Part shown: positions 8,476 through 17,054 of the stretch, piece by piece
How the letters are laid out: every line of letters begins with the position of its first letter
Position numbering within the stretch: position 1 is the stretch's first letter
NCBI GenBank assembly: GCA_036496265.1
Contig: DASXLL010000225.1
Coordinates: forward strand, 1 to 28,604
Reading direction: 5' to 3'
Source: CAYLLN01 sp036496265
GTDB taxonomy: Bacteria; Planctomycetota; Planctomycetia; Pirellulales; Pirellulaceae
Length of the DNA: 28,604 nt
Position numbers and translations under genes: made by a program
The notes under the pieces: generated by a model
Database searches by the model: none
What the model was told of the DNA's origin: nothing
The model's input: only the letters and a program-made list of their open reading frames with translations

Positions 8476-8530
8476 TAACCCGAAGCGTAAGCGAGGGACT
8501 GCGATTTACGCTCGCTTACGCTTCGGGTTA
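8476..8530. repeat. Palindrome with 20-bp perfect arms (TRSVSEG repeat family)
   Basis: The left arm 8476-8495 (TAACCCGAAGCGTAAGCGAG) is the exact reverse complement of 8511-8530, with a 15-base loop. It lies between genes converging from 8425 and 8565 and could act as a two-way terminator. The 23 bases at 8477-8499 recur exactly at 22367-22389 inside the PVC heme gene, which marks a dispersed repeat family. Confidence 0.9.
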
Positions 8531-8564
8531 GTGTACGTCCCAACGCGGGTGTACTTAGCCTGCC

Positions 8565-9713
8565 TCAAACGTCAGTGCCGAGCGCCTGGTCCAAATCATC
8601 CCGCAGGTCTTCAAAGGCTTCCAGCCCGACGGACAGGCGAATCAGTCCGTCAGTGATTCCGTGTGCCGCCCGCGCGGCCGGATCATAACTCGCGTGCGAC
8701 ATCGACGCCGGCTGCTCGATGAGCGATTCGACCGCTCCGAGGCTCACTGCGAGTTGAAATAACTTGGTCCGCTCGCAGACTCGCTTCGCCATCGCAAAAT
8801 CGCCGTTCACCTCGAATGTCAGCATTGCGCCGAACGCGCCATCCATCTGCCGGCGAGCGATCTCATACCCCGGATGCGTCGGCAGCCCCGGATAAAGTAC
8901 CCGCCGCACGCGACTGTGTTGCGATAGCCACTCGGCAAGCTTCAGCGCCGTCTGCGACTGCTCCCGCACGCGCAGCTCCAGCGTCTTCAGCCCCCTACTG
9001 GCCAAAAAACACTCCAGCGGCCCCATTACGGCGCCGGTCGCGTTCTGCAGGAAGTACAGCTTATCGAGCAGCGTCTTATCGCGCACGACAAGCACTCCGC
9101 CGAGCAAGTCGCTGTGCCCGCCGATGTATTTCGTGGCCGAGTGCATGACGATGTCGGCGCCCAGTTCTAGCGGCCGCGTCAGCACAGGCGTCGCGAAAGT
9201 GTTATCAACGCCCACCAGCACGCCGCGGCGTATCGCAATCTCAGCCACTGCAGCGATATCAGCAATCGACATCTGCGGATTGCCCGGCGATTCGACCCAC
9301 AGCAGCTTCGTTTTCGGCGTAATCGCCGCTTCGAAGCTGGCAAGATTGGTGCTATCGGCCAGCGTAACGGTCACTCCGACACGATCGAGCACTTTGTGCA
9401 GCAGCCGAAACGTCCCGCCGTAGATGTCCGCTCCCGCGACCACATGATCGCCGGGCCCAAGCAACATCATCGCGCCATGTGTCGCCGCCATGCCTGAAGC
9501 GAACGCCAACGCCCCAACCCCACCCTCCAAATCGGCGATTGTCCGCTCAAACGCCTTCCGCGTCGGATTCCCGCTCCGCGAATAATCGAACTCGCCCCAA
9601 ACTCCCGCTCCCGGCTGCACAAACGTGGACGCAAAATGCACCGGCGGCACCACCGCGCCCGTTTGCGGGTCGCGTTCCTGACCGACGTGGATGGCTCGTG
9701 TGCTAAAATGCAT
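8565..9713 (-). CDS. Cystathionine gamma-synthase/lyase family PLP enzyme
   Basis: A 382-residue, full-length member of the Cys/Met metabolism PLP family (fold type I). Visible family features: RAIHVG at the start, YSRSGNPTR at 44-53, the PLP-phosphate loop ASGMAA at 72-77, Tyr98 in DIYGGTFRL, Asp170 in VDNTFATP, and the Schiff-base Lys195 in HSATKYIGGH. The C-terminal domain has SLGAVESLIEQPASMSH and LIRLSVGLE. These enzymes form cystathionine from an activated homoserine, or cleave it to cysteine or homocysteine; sequence alone does not separate them well. The gene starts 9 bp after its paralogue, so the two are one operon and could perform successive trans-sulfuration steps. This copy has the classical bacterial YGGT motif. 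Cytoplasmic. Confidence 0.9.
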   Translation of the reverse strand: MHFSTRAIHVGQERDPQTGAVVPPVHFASTFVQPGAGVWGEFDYSRSGNPTRKAFERTIADLEGGVGALAFASGMAATHGAMMLLGPGDHVVAGADIYGGTFRLLHKVLDRVGVTVTLADSTNLASFEAAITPKTKLLWVESPGNPQMSIADIAAVAEIAIRRGVLVGVDNTFATPVLTRPLELGADIVMHSATKYIGGHSDLLGGVLVVRDKTLLDKLYFLQNATGAVMGPLECFLASRGLKTLELRVREQSQTALKLAEWLSQHSRVRRVLYPGLPTHPGYEIARRQMDGAFGAMLTFEVNGDFAMAKRVCERTKLFQLAVSLGAVESLIEQPASMSHASYDPAARAAHGITDGLIRLSVGLEAFEDLRDDLDQALGTDV

Positions 9714-9722
9714 GGCTACCGG

Positions 9723-10925
9723 TCATTTGGTTTCTAAGGCTTGCTTCAAATCAGCAATCAAGTCTTCCTCGTTCTCGATCCCGCACGACAGCCGGATCAT
9801 GTTGTCGGGGATGCCGAGCGTCACGCGCTCGTCGGGCGACATTTCGTAGTAGCTCATCACCAGCGGCTGCTCGATGAGCGACTCGACGCCGCCGAGGCTC
9901 GGCGCGATGCGAGCGATTTGGCAGGCATCGACGACAGCCGCGGTTTGCTTCCAATCGGCGCCCTTCACCAGAAACGTAACCAAGCCGCCAAAGCCGAGCA
10001 TCTGCCGCTTGGCAATCGAATGATAGGCGTGCGATTCCAAGCCCGGATAGAAAACACGCTCGATTCGCGGATGTACCTCCAGGAACTCGGCAATGGCTTG
10101 CCCGGTCGCATTATGCCGCTGCATCCGCAGTTCGAATGTTTTGAGACCCCGTTCCAGGAGATAAATATTGTGCGGAGAATTGATTGCCCCCATGATGCCG
10201 CGGAGCTTGCGCACCGGCTCCAGCTTCTCCTTGGCGCCAATGATCACCCCGGCCAAGAGATCGTTGTGGCCGCCGAGGTACTTCGTCGCCGAATGCAAGA
10301 CATAGTCAACGCCATATTCAAGTGGCTTGGCGTTGTAGGGCGTCGCCAACGTCGCATCGATCAGCGTCTCTACGCCATGCCGCTGCCCCAGCGCGGCGAA
10401 TTTCTCCAAATCGACGACGCTCAAATGCGGATTCGTCGGCGACTCGCTCACCAGCAGCTTCGTCCGTGGCGAAATCGCCGCCGCCATCGCTTCATAGTCA
10501 CACGTCTTCACCTGCCGGGTGGTCACGCCGAATCGCGACAGATGCTTCGCGCAAAATTCCCGGCTCCGGTGATAACACTCGTCGAAAAAGACGATCTCGT
10601 CGCCTGCGTTGAGCTTGGCCATCAAGAGGCCGACGATCGCCGCCATGCCGCTGGCATACAGCACCGCGTCCTCGCCCGCATCGAGCATCGCCAGCTTCCG
10701 CTCGACGACCTTTTCGCCCGGATTGCCATAGCGGCCATATTCCTCGCGATCGAGCTTCTGCTCGATGTAGTCGATGACCGCCTGCGTATTTTCGAAGGTG
10801 TACGTCGCCGAGCACACGATTGGGTCGGTAATCGCGTTGACGCACTTTTGCCGCTGCTCGCCCGCATGAACCGCGAGCGTCGAAGGACCAGGGCCGTGAT
10901 GCGAGCCGTTGGACGAATGAGACAT
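9723..10925 (-). CDS. Cystathionine gamma-synthase paralogue, plant-like type
   Basis: A 400-residue PLP enzyme of the same family as the next gene but of another branch. The ATG at 10925 was chosen since GGGAG lies 9 bases upstream; an earlier in-frame start would add 15 residues. Features: YGRYGNPG at 63-70, ASGMAA at 91-96, Asp190 in LIDATLATPYNAKPL, Schiff-base Lys215 in HSATKYLGGH, and SLGGVESLIEQPLVMSYY. In place of YGGT it has DECYHRSREF, close in form to the DCYRKTR stretch of plant cystathionine gamma-synthase. This suggests a role in forming cystathionine (methionine synthesis), leaving the downstream paralogue for cleavage or the reverse; that split is inference. The first 15 residues are Ser/His/Gly-rich. 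I see no SAM-type riboswitch core in its leader. Confidence 0.88.
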   Translation of the reverse strand: MSHSSNGSHHGPGPSTLAVHAGEQRQKCVNAITDPIVCSATYTFENTQAVIDYIEQKLDREEYGRYGNPGEKVVERKLAMLDAGEDAVLYASGMAAIVGLLMAKLNAGDEIVFFDECYHRSREFCAKHLSRFGVTTRQVKTCDYEAMAAAISPRTKLLVSESPTNPHLSVVDLEKFAALGQRHGVETLIDATLATPYNAKPLEYGVDYVLHSATKYLGGHNDLLAGVIIGAKEKLEPVRKLRGIMGAINSPHNIYLLERGLKTFELRMQRHNATGQAIAEFLEVHPRIERVFYPGLESHAYHSIAKRQMLGFGGLVTFLVKGADWKQTAAVVDACQIARIAPSLGGVESLIEQPLVMSYYEMSPDERVTLGIPDNMIRLSCGIENEEDLIADLKQALETK

Positions 10926-11189
10926 AACCGCGCACTCCCATAGGACGAGCGTCGCGGCCGGCAGAAGCAAGCGTCGTGCAAGCTATCGCTGCGCTTGCGC
11001 TATCGAGCGGCTTACTCCTCGTGAGCAAGCTTCCAAGCAATAGTCCTGATGCGAATCAATCCAAATCACAAACCAGCAGGACCAATGATGGCTCTTTAGC
11101 AGTTGTAGGCTGCAAGCGGCCGCAAATCCCTAATCCATCCGACTATAGCCGCCAGCCTCACCGGCTACAAGCGGCAAAATCGGCACGCG
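10926..11189. other. Leader/intergenic region without a gene
   Basis: This is the upstream side of the trans-sulfuration operon and the downstream side of the PSD1 gene. It has a modest stem TAGCCG...CGGCTA (11146-11167) and two related stretches GTAGGCTGCAAGCGGC and GGCTACAAGCGGC, perhaps remnants of repeats. No coding frame with gene character and no recognisable methionine riboswitch. Confidence 0.45.
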
Positions 11190-11274
11190 GGCGAGCGGGA
11201 GGCGTCAGCCTCCCGGTAATTTTCACGCTATCGCCAAGTTCGCGTTACCGCGGGCCTTACGGCCCCCGCTCGCC
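11190..11274. repeat. REPIN-like palindromic element, copy A
   Basis: Ends GGCGAGCGGG and CCCGCTCGCC are perfect inverted repeats. Inside are two hairpins: GGGAGGC-gtca-GCCTCCC on the left and GGGCC-ttac-GGCCC on the right, with about 35 bases between. It begins 5 bases after the PSD1 stop codon and may serve as its terminator. Two further copies are at 13453-13536 and 19511-19588. Confidence 0.88.
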
Positions 11275-11279
11275 ACTAT

Positions 11280-13991
11280 TCAATCGATGTACAAAAAGCG
11301 GTTCGAGCTGAGCAGGGCCTGACAGAAACTCGCTAACGCACTCGTTGCAACGGGCGGCGACTTATCGGCCCGTTCTTTCGCCCCGATTTCCCGCTCCTGG
11401 CCCGCCACGAACGCCAATGCGGATTGCAGTTCGCTATCCGCGGGCTCTTCAGCCAGCGCGAGGCGGAAAGCCAACCGCACCTGCTCCGCCCGGCTGCCGG
11501 GCGCTTGCCTGATCACGCGCTCCGCCAGCGACCGCGACTGATCGAGCACAAAATCGCTATTCATCAACAGTAGCGACTGCGGCGCGACGGTCGAACGGTT
11601 CCGAATCTCACAATTGGGATTTAAGAGCGGCGCGTCGAACGTTTCCAACATCGAGAGCGGCAACGAGCGGCGAACCTGCACATACATGCTGCGGCGGAAT
11701 TCGTCCCCGCCGAGCGACGCCCGCTTCGTCACCGGCCGCCCCGCGCTATCCCGGTTATCGAGACCGACGATCGTCTGACCCACTTCATCGACGGTCACGG
11801 GGACCGGTGGCCCAAGCATCTTCGAATTCAGCCGCTCCGTCGCCGCCAGCATCGAATCGCGCACCGCTTCTGCTTCCAACCGCCGGATGTTCATCCGGCC
11901 CAGCAAGCGATTGTCGGCATCGACCTTGTCCAGTTCATCCGTCCGCCGCGACAACTGCCGATACGCCGCGCTCGACATCAGCAGCCGATGAAACCGCTTC
12001 AGCTCCCAGCCGTCGTCGATAAATCTCGACGCCAGCCAATCGAGCAACTCCGGATGCGTCGGCCGAGCGCCGAGCTGGCCGAAGTCAGCTGGCGTGGCGA
12101 CGATCCCGCGGCCGAAATGATGCATCCAGATGCGATTGACCAGAACGCGAGGGACGAGCGGTTGCTCGCCACTCGTCAGCCAGCGGGCGTAGGCCAGCCG
12201 GCGGCCGGAGGTGGGAACGGCAGGATCGTCCGTCGGAATTGCGCAGTCGATTTGGGATTTAGGATTGGGGATTTGGGATTTGGCGTCGCGAGCTGCTAAT
12301 ACCGAGAGTTCGCCCGGCTCCACTTCCTGCCGCGTCTGATTGACATCGCCCCGATAAAAGACAACGGTCTGCGGCAACTTACCCGGCACCTCGGTCAAAC
12401 ATGGCACAAAATCTTCCGCCGGCCGCTTCGCCTTGAGCTGCTTGTCACGCGCGTCAAAGTCCTTATTCAGCGCATCGACCTTCTTCCGCTCATACAGATA
12501 CGCACTGCCGCGACTGACGTTCAAACTCGGATGTTCCTTGAGCAGCTGCTTTTGTTCCTCGGTACGATCCTTAGCGGCCGCATCGCGGGCCTGCTGAGCC
12601 AACTCGCGCTGCTCCTCCGGCAACTTGGCAACTTCAGCCGTAAAAATCTCGTTGACAACCTTGTCGAGCTCCGCCTGCCGCTCTTCGGCCAGCTTTTTCA
12701 CATCGGCATCGATCGCGGCCGCAGCCTGCCGCGTCTCCTCGCTCCACAACGACACCAGCCGCTCTGTCGGCTTCCGCCAATTCTTCACGTCGTACGCCGG
12801 CTCAAAAATCGCGCGAAAGCGATAGTAATCCGCCTGCGGAATCGGGTCATAGCGGTGGTTGTGGCATTGAGCGCAGCCGACAGTGAGTCCCAGCAGCGAT
12901 GTGCTGACGATCTTGATCGTCTCAGCCATCACATCGTTGCGAGCAGCCGTTTGATCCACGCCGCCGTCGGCCGTTCCATCCGGCGCCATCCGCAGAAAGC
13001 CCGTCGCGGCCAGTCGATCCGCATCCTCCGGCGACATATCTTTATACGGCGGCGTCAGCAGCTCATCACCGGCCAGTTGCTCGACCAAAAACTGATCCCA
13101 CGGCTTATCCGCGTTCAGCGATCGAATCACATAGTCGCGATATTTGTAGGCGTATTTGCGTACCGGGTCTTTTTCCGTGTAGCCGTCGCTGTCGGCATAG
13201 CCGGCCACATCGAGCCAGTGGCGTCCCCACCGCTCGCCATACCGCGGCGACGCCAAGAGCCGGTCCAGCAGCCGCTCGAAAGCATCGGGCGCATCGTCGG
13301 CCAGCAGCGCATCGATTTCCTCCGGCGTCGGCGGCAAGCCGTGCAGGTCGAACGTCGCGCGGCGGATGAGCGTGCGGGCGCTTGCCGGCGAAGAGAAGCT
13401 CAGCTTGTGCTTGGCTAGTTCCTGTAACAGAAACGAATCAATCGGCGTCCTCGGCGAGCGGGAGGCGTCAGCCTCCCGGTTACTTTCCATCGCAATCGAC
13501 TTAGCATTACCGGGGGCCTTACGACCCCCGCTCGCCATTACATACGGAACCGATATTTCGCCAATCGCCTGAAGCGACCAAAACGACTTCTCATCCTCGC
13601 TCACCGCCGCCAGTGCTTCCGGCTCCGGTTTCGCCGTTTTCGCTCCCTGCTTAATCCACGCCCGAATCGTCGCCAGGTCCTTTGATGAAACCGGTTTCCC
13701 TTTCCCCTCCGGCGGCATCTCTCCGGCTACTAGTCTCTCAACTAGCAAACTCTTCGCCGGATCACCCGTCATAATCGCAGGCCCACTATCCCCTCCGCTG
13801 GCGATGAGCCGAGCCAACCGCAGATCAAGGTTCCCCTGCTTTTCGTCTTCCTCGCCGTGACACTGAAAGCAATTCGCCTTGAAAATCGGCCGCACGTCCT
13901 TCTCAAACGTCACCGGCTCACCCGCACCAGAGGCGCGCACAGAAATCACAAGGAGCGCAGCGGTCAGGAAAGACGACCAACGAACGAACAT
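11280..13991 (-). CDS. PSD1/DUF1549-DUF1553 planctomycete cytochrome c protein
   Basis: A 903-residue exported multi-domain protein; the ATG at 13991 opens a signal peptide (MFVRWSSFLTAALLVISVRASGAG); an earlier ATG at 14039 would add 16 residues. Order: a planctomycete cytochrome C domain with heme motif CFQCH at 41-45 and the MPP ligand loop GEMPPEGKG; DUF1549 from about 182 (RTPIDSFLL, LIRRATFDLHGLPPTPEE, RYGERWGRHWLDVAGYADSDG) ending with a second heme-type motif, CAQCHNHRYDP; a charged helical linker; and DUF1553 (RVLVNRIWMHHFGRGIV, RRLEAEAVRDSM). Function is unproven; the family is thought to carry out periplasmic redox steps in polymer breakdown. Two odd in-frame insertions: residues about 152-181 are encoded by a REPIN-like repeat, and about 570-581 (KSQIPNPKSQID) by a heptamer tandem repeat. 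Confidence 0.93.
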   Translation of the reverse strand: MFVRWSSFLTAALLVISVRASGAGEPVTFEKDVRPIFKANCFQCHGEEDEKQGNLDLRLARLIASGGDSGPAIMTGDPAKSLLVERLVAGEMPPEGKGKPVSSKDLATIRAWIKQGAKTAKPEPEALAAVSEDEKSFWSLQAIGEISVPYVMASGGRKAPGNAKSIAMESNREADASRSPRTPIDSFLLQELAKHKLSFSSPASARTLIRRATFDLHGLPPTPEEIDALLADDAPDAFERLLDRLLASPRYGERWGRHWLDVAGYADSDGYTEKDPVRKYAYKYRDYVIRSLNADKPWDQFLVEQLAGDELLTPPYKDMSPEDADRLAATGFLRMAPDGTADGGVDQTAARNDVMAETIKIVSTSLLGLTVGCAQCHNHRYDPIPQADYYRFRAIFEPAYDVKNWRKPTERLVSLWSEETRQAAAAIDADVKKLAEERQAELDKVVNEIFTAEVAKLPEEQRELAQQARDAAAKDRTEEQKQLLKEHPSLNVSRGSAYLYERKKVDALNKDFDARDKQLKAKRPAEDFVPCLTEVPGKLPQTVVFYRGDVNQTRQEVEPGELSVLAARDAKSQIPNPKSQIDCAIPTDDPAVPTSGRRLAYARWLTSGEQPLVPRVLVNRIWMHHFGRGIVATPADFGQLGARPTHPELLDWLASRFIDDGWELKRFHRLLMSSAAYRQLSRRTDELDKVDADNRLLGRMNIRRLEAEAVRDSMLAATERLNSKMLGPPVPVTVDEVGQTIVGLDNRDSAGRPVTKRASLGGDEFRRSMYVQVRRSLPLSMLETFDAPLLNPNCEIRNRSTVAPQSLLLMNSDFVLDQSRSLAERVIRQAPGSRAEQVRLAFRLALAEEPADSELQSALAFVAGQEREIGAKERADKSPPVATSALASFCQALLSSNRFLYID
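12249..12283. repeat. Five-unit heptamer tandem repeat inside PSD1 gene
   Basis: Five consecutive 7-base units on the plus strand: GATTTGG, GATTTAG, GATTGGG, GATTTGG, GATTTGG. The minus strand translates them as part of KSQIPNPKSQID, between the helical linker and DUF1553. The AT-rich units stand out sharply from the GC-rich gene. Confidence 0.85.
13453..13536. repeat. REPIN-like palindromic element, copy B, in-frame inside PSD1 gene
   Basis: 84 bp with the same terminal inverted repeats as copies A and C (GGCGAGCGGG and CCCGCTCGCC), a GGGAGGC/GCCTCCC hairpin and a GGGGG/CCCCC hairpin. Its length is a multiple of three and it keeps the minus-strand frame open, adding about 28 residues (MASGGRKAPGNAKSIAMESN and following) just before the DUF1549 start. 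Confidence 0.88.
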
Positions 13992-14099
13992 GACCGAATC
14001 CAGGTGGGAGCTTAAGGATCGGTGAGGTAGGTTCTTCAATTGTGGCAGGCGGCCACGGTGTTTGCAACAACAACGTCAATTGTCGCCTTTCGCGGACCA

Positions 14100-17051
14100 C
14101 TACTCCGGTCGCCACGGCAGCTCGTGCTGAAACTCCGGCCCGACCAGCTCGTCCCATTTTGCCTTTTGCTCGGGGGTCAACAGTGCCAAGATGCGATGCA
14201 CGGCGCGCCGCATTGTAGGACCAAATTCGCCAGGACCTGGCCCACCTTTGCCGCCTTTATCGTTCCGTGGCGGCGGTCCTTCGAATTCTCTCGGCGGTGG
14301 GCCGCCAAAGCCACCACCTCCGGGACCGCCTGGCCCACCAGGGCCGCCAAATCCTTTGCCGCCGCGCGGAGCGCCCGGCGGTCCACCTTTGCCTTCACCA
14401 AACATTCCGCGCTTGCCGCCTGGATCAAACTTACCGCCAAAACCACCAAACGGATCATCCTCGCCGCCACCTTTGCCGCGCGGCGGCGGGGGTGGCGGCC
14501 GGCCTGGATCGAAACGATCGCCGCCAAATGGATCGACGGGCGGCTGTAGCTCGAAGCTCACGCCGAACGGTTCGGGTTCACCATTTCTCGGTGGCGGCGG
14601 TCCTTTGCCTTTTCCCTTCGGACCATCAAACTCGTGTCCCCCGAACTCATGTTCACCGCGCTTGCCGCCGAAATTCCATTCGTCCCCGCGCGGCGGTGGT
14701 GGACCAGGTCGTTCATGTCCGGGTGGCCCGCCCTTTCCGCCACCCGGGCGATGTTCGCCCGGTGGGCCAAAATCGAATTCCCGCCGCTGCGGCGACTCTT
14801 CCTCAATGATCGCATTGATCTTCTTCCGCTGATCGGCCGTCAAATTCAACGCCTTCGCGACCTCCGCGCTCTTGAATGCAAACGGTCCCCGCCGTTGCAA
14901 CTCAATCTGCGAGAGCCGCTTCACTTGCTGGGCACTCAGCACCTGCGAAATCTTCTCTTCCAGCGCCTTCACCTGCTCCGCCACCGAAACATTCTCCGCC
15001 TCGCTCAGCCGCGGCAAACCATCCACCCCGGTGCTGCCCACCACCGTCAACAGCGAGCTCAATTCCTCCCGCTGCGCCGCCGTCAGCTTGATATCGGCCT
15101 GAACATCGCGATTGGTCAGCAACATGAACGACGCAAATCGCTCCAGCGCCGCCAGCTCCTCCGCAATCCGCGTCGCCCACTGCGACGACTTGGCCAATTC
15201 CTCGCGAACGGCCGGATCGTTCTTCCGCTTCTCCAAAAAATCGTTGTAATACGTCAGCGCTTCTTGCAAAAACCGCCGCCGCGTCTCGTGCAGCGACGGC
15301 TTACCAGCCAGTTCCTCCTCGCTAATCTGCAAGAACGAATCGACGGCCTGCCGTGCCTGCCGAAAGCTCTCGTCCGCCGCTTTTCGTTGGCGCTCAGCCA
15401 TTTCGCTTTGCGTTTTTTCGCGGCTGTAGGCCGCCTGCGTGTCGGAATGAGCCATCGAAAGCAAAATCGTGCTCAAGAGCAGACCCAACGTGGCGACGGC
15501 CAACACACCTGCCGCCGCAGTCGCGACTGCCCAATGTCGCCGGCCCCACCGCGCCGCCAACTCGACCAGCGTCGGCCGCCGCGCCTTGATCGGCTTATCT
15601 TCGAGCCATCGTTCCAGGTCATCGGCCAGCGCCCCCGCAGTCGCATACCGCTCCGCCGGCGATTTGGCCATCGACTTGAGGACAATCGTCTCCAATTCCG
15701 GCGGAATGTGCTTATCGTGCACGCGCGGCGATCGCGGCTCTAAATCAATTACCCGCCGCAGCAGCGTATGCGGCTCATCGCCATCAATCGCCGGCTCCAG
15801 CGTCAACAATTCATACAGCGTGACGCCCAGCGAATAAATATCCGTGCGGTGATCGAGCACCACGCGGTCGCCGCTGGCCTGCTCCGGGCTCATATATCGC
15901 AGCGTGCCGAGCATGTCGCCCGTTCGCGTGAGCTGCATGTTCGCCTGAAACTGGGCCAAACCAAAATCCGTCACCCACAAGTTGCCCCGCTCATCGAGCA
16001 GCAAATTCGCCGGCTTGATGTCGCGGTGAATGACGCCCGACTGATGGGCATGATCGAGGGCGAGCGCCGCCTGCCGGATCAAACCGGCGATCGTGCGAAA
16101 GTAAGCCGTTGTATTTCGCTCGCTTGCTGTCCGAAATGTGGAGCTGTGCGCCTTGGTCGCTGCCGCCGCGATAGGCGGCGCAGGAATATCTGCGATAGGC
16201 GGCGCATCAATATTCGCAATCGGCGGCGGAGTGACATACGCCTCCGTCACGTCATGAAAGCTCGGTTTTGCCGTCGTGCCGCCCGCGCGCCCCTTAGCCG
16301 GAACCACACCTGGCCCTGCAGGCTGCAGAATCGGCGGCGCCAGCGGTATCGCCTTCTCCGTCGGCTGATTGCCGGCCGGATCAGGCACAGCGCTCGATTT
16401 GCCCAGCAATTGCCGGCGATGCTCGATCAAATCGGCCAGCGAATAGCCGTCGATGAGCTGCATCGAATAGTAATGCACGCCCCGCTCGGAACCGACCGCA
16501 TACACCGGCACGATGTTCGTGTGATGCAGCGCGGCCGCTGCCTGAGCCTCATTCTTGAACCGCTGCAAATGCTTGGGATCGAGCGCCGCCGAGAGGGGCA
16601 ACACTTTCAGCGCCACGCGGCGACCCAGCGAAAGCTGGATCGCCTCATAAACAATGCCCATGCCGCCGCGGCCGATCTCCCGCAGCACGCGAAAATCGCC
16701 CAGCGGCAATTTCAACTCATCAGCCGTCAGCGGACCGTCACTACCGCCAACATCTTTGATCGACCGCGCCGCCTCATGCACCAGCGCTAATCCATCAAGG
16801 CACTCGGCCAATTCTTTGGCAATAGCGGAATGCTCGGCCAGAAATACATCCCGCGACGGCGCAGCGCCTGCTTCGAGCGCCTCCAGATAAAGCTGCATCG
16901 CCGCCGCCACGCGCGGATCGTCCATCGCCGTACTCGCGTTATGGCCGTGGAACGATTCCGCTGCCGCACCTTTTCCGGCATGAACCGACGCCTCAATCTG
17001 CGTTTTCCCTCGCCCCGTCACATCATCTCTCCCACCGTTCGCTGTCTTCAT
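14100..17051 (-). CDS. Membrane Ser/Thr protein kinase with LTxxQ and Gly/Pro-rich tail
   Basis: A 983-residue Hanks-type kinase. Kinase domain about 118-485: glycine loop GRGGMG 127-132, Lys149 in VALKV, HRDIKPAN at 342-349, DFG at 362-364, SPE at 388-390; it looks catalytically complete. Residues about 215-315 form a Pro/Ala-rich insert (PPIANIDAPPIADIPAPPIA) between the N-lobe hinge and the C-lobe. One membrane helix lies at about 507-532. The outer part has a charged helical stretch, then LTAAQREEL, LSAQQVKRLSQIELQRRG, LNLTADQRKKI and a final LTPEQKAKWDELVG, motifs like LTxxQ (Spy/CpxP-type) repeats, broken by about 190 residues rich in Gly, Pro, Lys and DPFGG. It starts 3 bases after the sigma factor stop, so the two are translationally coupled. 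A start at Met43 is possible. Confidence 0.93.
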   Translation of the reverse strand: MKTANGGRDDVTGRGKTQIEASVHAGKGAAAESFHGHNASTAMDDPRVAAAMQLYLEALEAGAAPSRDVFLAEHSAIAKELAECLDGLALVHEAARSIKDVGGSDGPLTADELKLPLGDFRVLREIGRGGMGIVYEAIQLSLGRRVALKVLPLSAALDPKHLQRFKNEAQAAAALHHTNIVPVYAVGSERGVHYYSMQLIDGYSLADLIEHRRQLLGKSSAVPDPAGNQPTEKAIPLAPPILQPAGPGVVPAKGRAGGTTAKPSFHDVTEAYVTPPPIANIDAPPIADIPAPPIAAAATKAHSSTFRTASERNTTAYFRTIAGLIRQAALALDHAHQSGVIHRDIKPANLLLDERGNLWVTDFGLAQFQANMQLTRTGDMLGTLRYMSPEQASGDRVVLDHRTDIYSLGVTLYELLTLEPAIDGDEPHTLLRRVIDLEPRSPRVHDKHIPPELETIVLKSMAKSPAERYATAGALADDLERWLEDKPIKARRPTLVELAARWGRRHWAVATAAAGVLAVATLGLLLSTILLSMAHSDTQAAYSREKTQSEMAERQRKAADESFRQARQAVDSFLQISEEELAGKPSLHETRRRFLQEALTYYNDFLEKRKNDPAVREELAKSSQWATRIAEELAALERFASFMLLTNRDVQADIKLTAAQREELSSLLTVVGSTGVDGLPRLSEAENVSVAEQVKALEEKISQVLSAQQVKRLSQIELQRRGPFAFKSAEVAKALNLTADQRKKINAIIEEESPQRREFDFGPPGEHRPGGGKGGPPGHERPGPPPPRGDEWNFGGKRGEHEFGGHEFDGPKGKGKGPPPPRNGEPEPFGVSFELQPPVDPFGGDRFDPGRPPPPPPRGKGGGEDDPFGGFGGKFDPGGKRGMFGEGKGGPPGAPRGGKGFGGPGGPGGPGGGGFGGPPPREFEGPPPRNDKGGKGGPGPGEFGPTMRRAVHRILALLTPEQKAKWDELVGPEFQHELPWRPE

Positions 17052-17054
17052 CCT

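Noticed and set aside
10926..11189. SAM or SAH riboswitch before the trans-sulfuration operon
   Set aside because: I could not find the conserved core of any known class on the minus strand; a covariance-model search would decide.
14191..14832. Pro/Gly-rich plus-strand frame opposite the kinase tail
   Set aside because: It mirrors the low-complexity Gly/Pro codons of the kinase; no start signal or independent feature.
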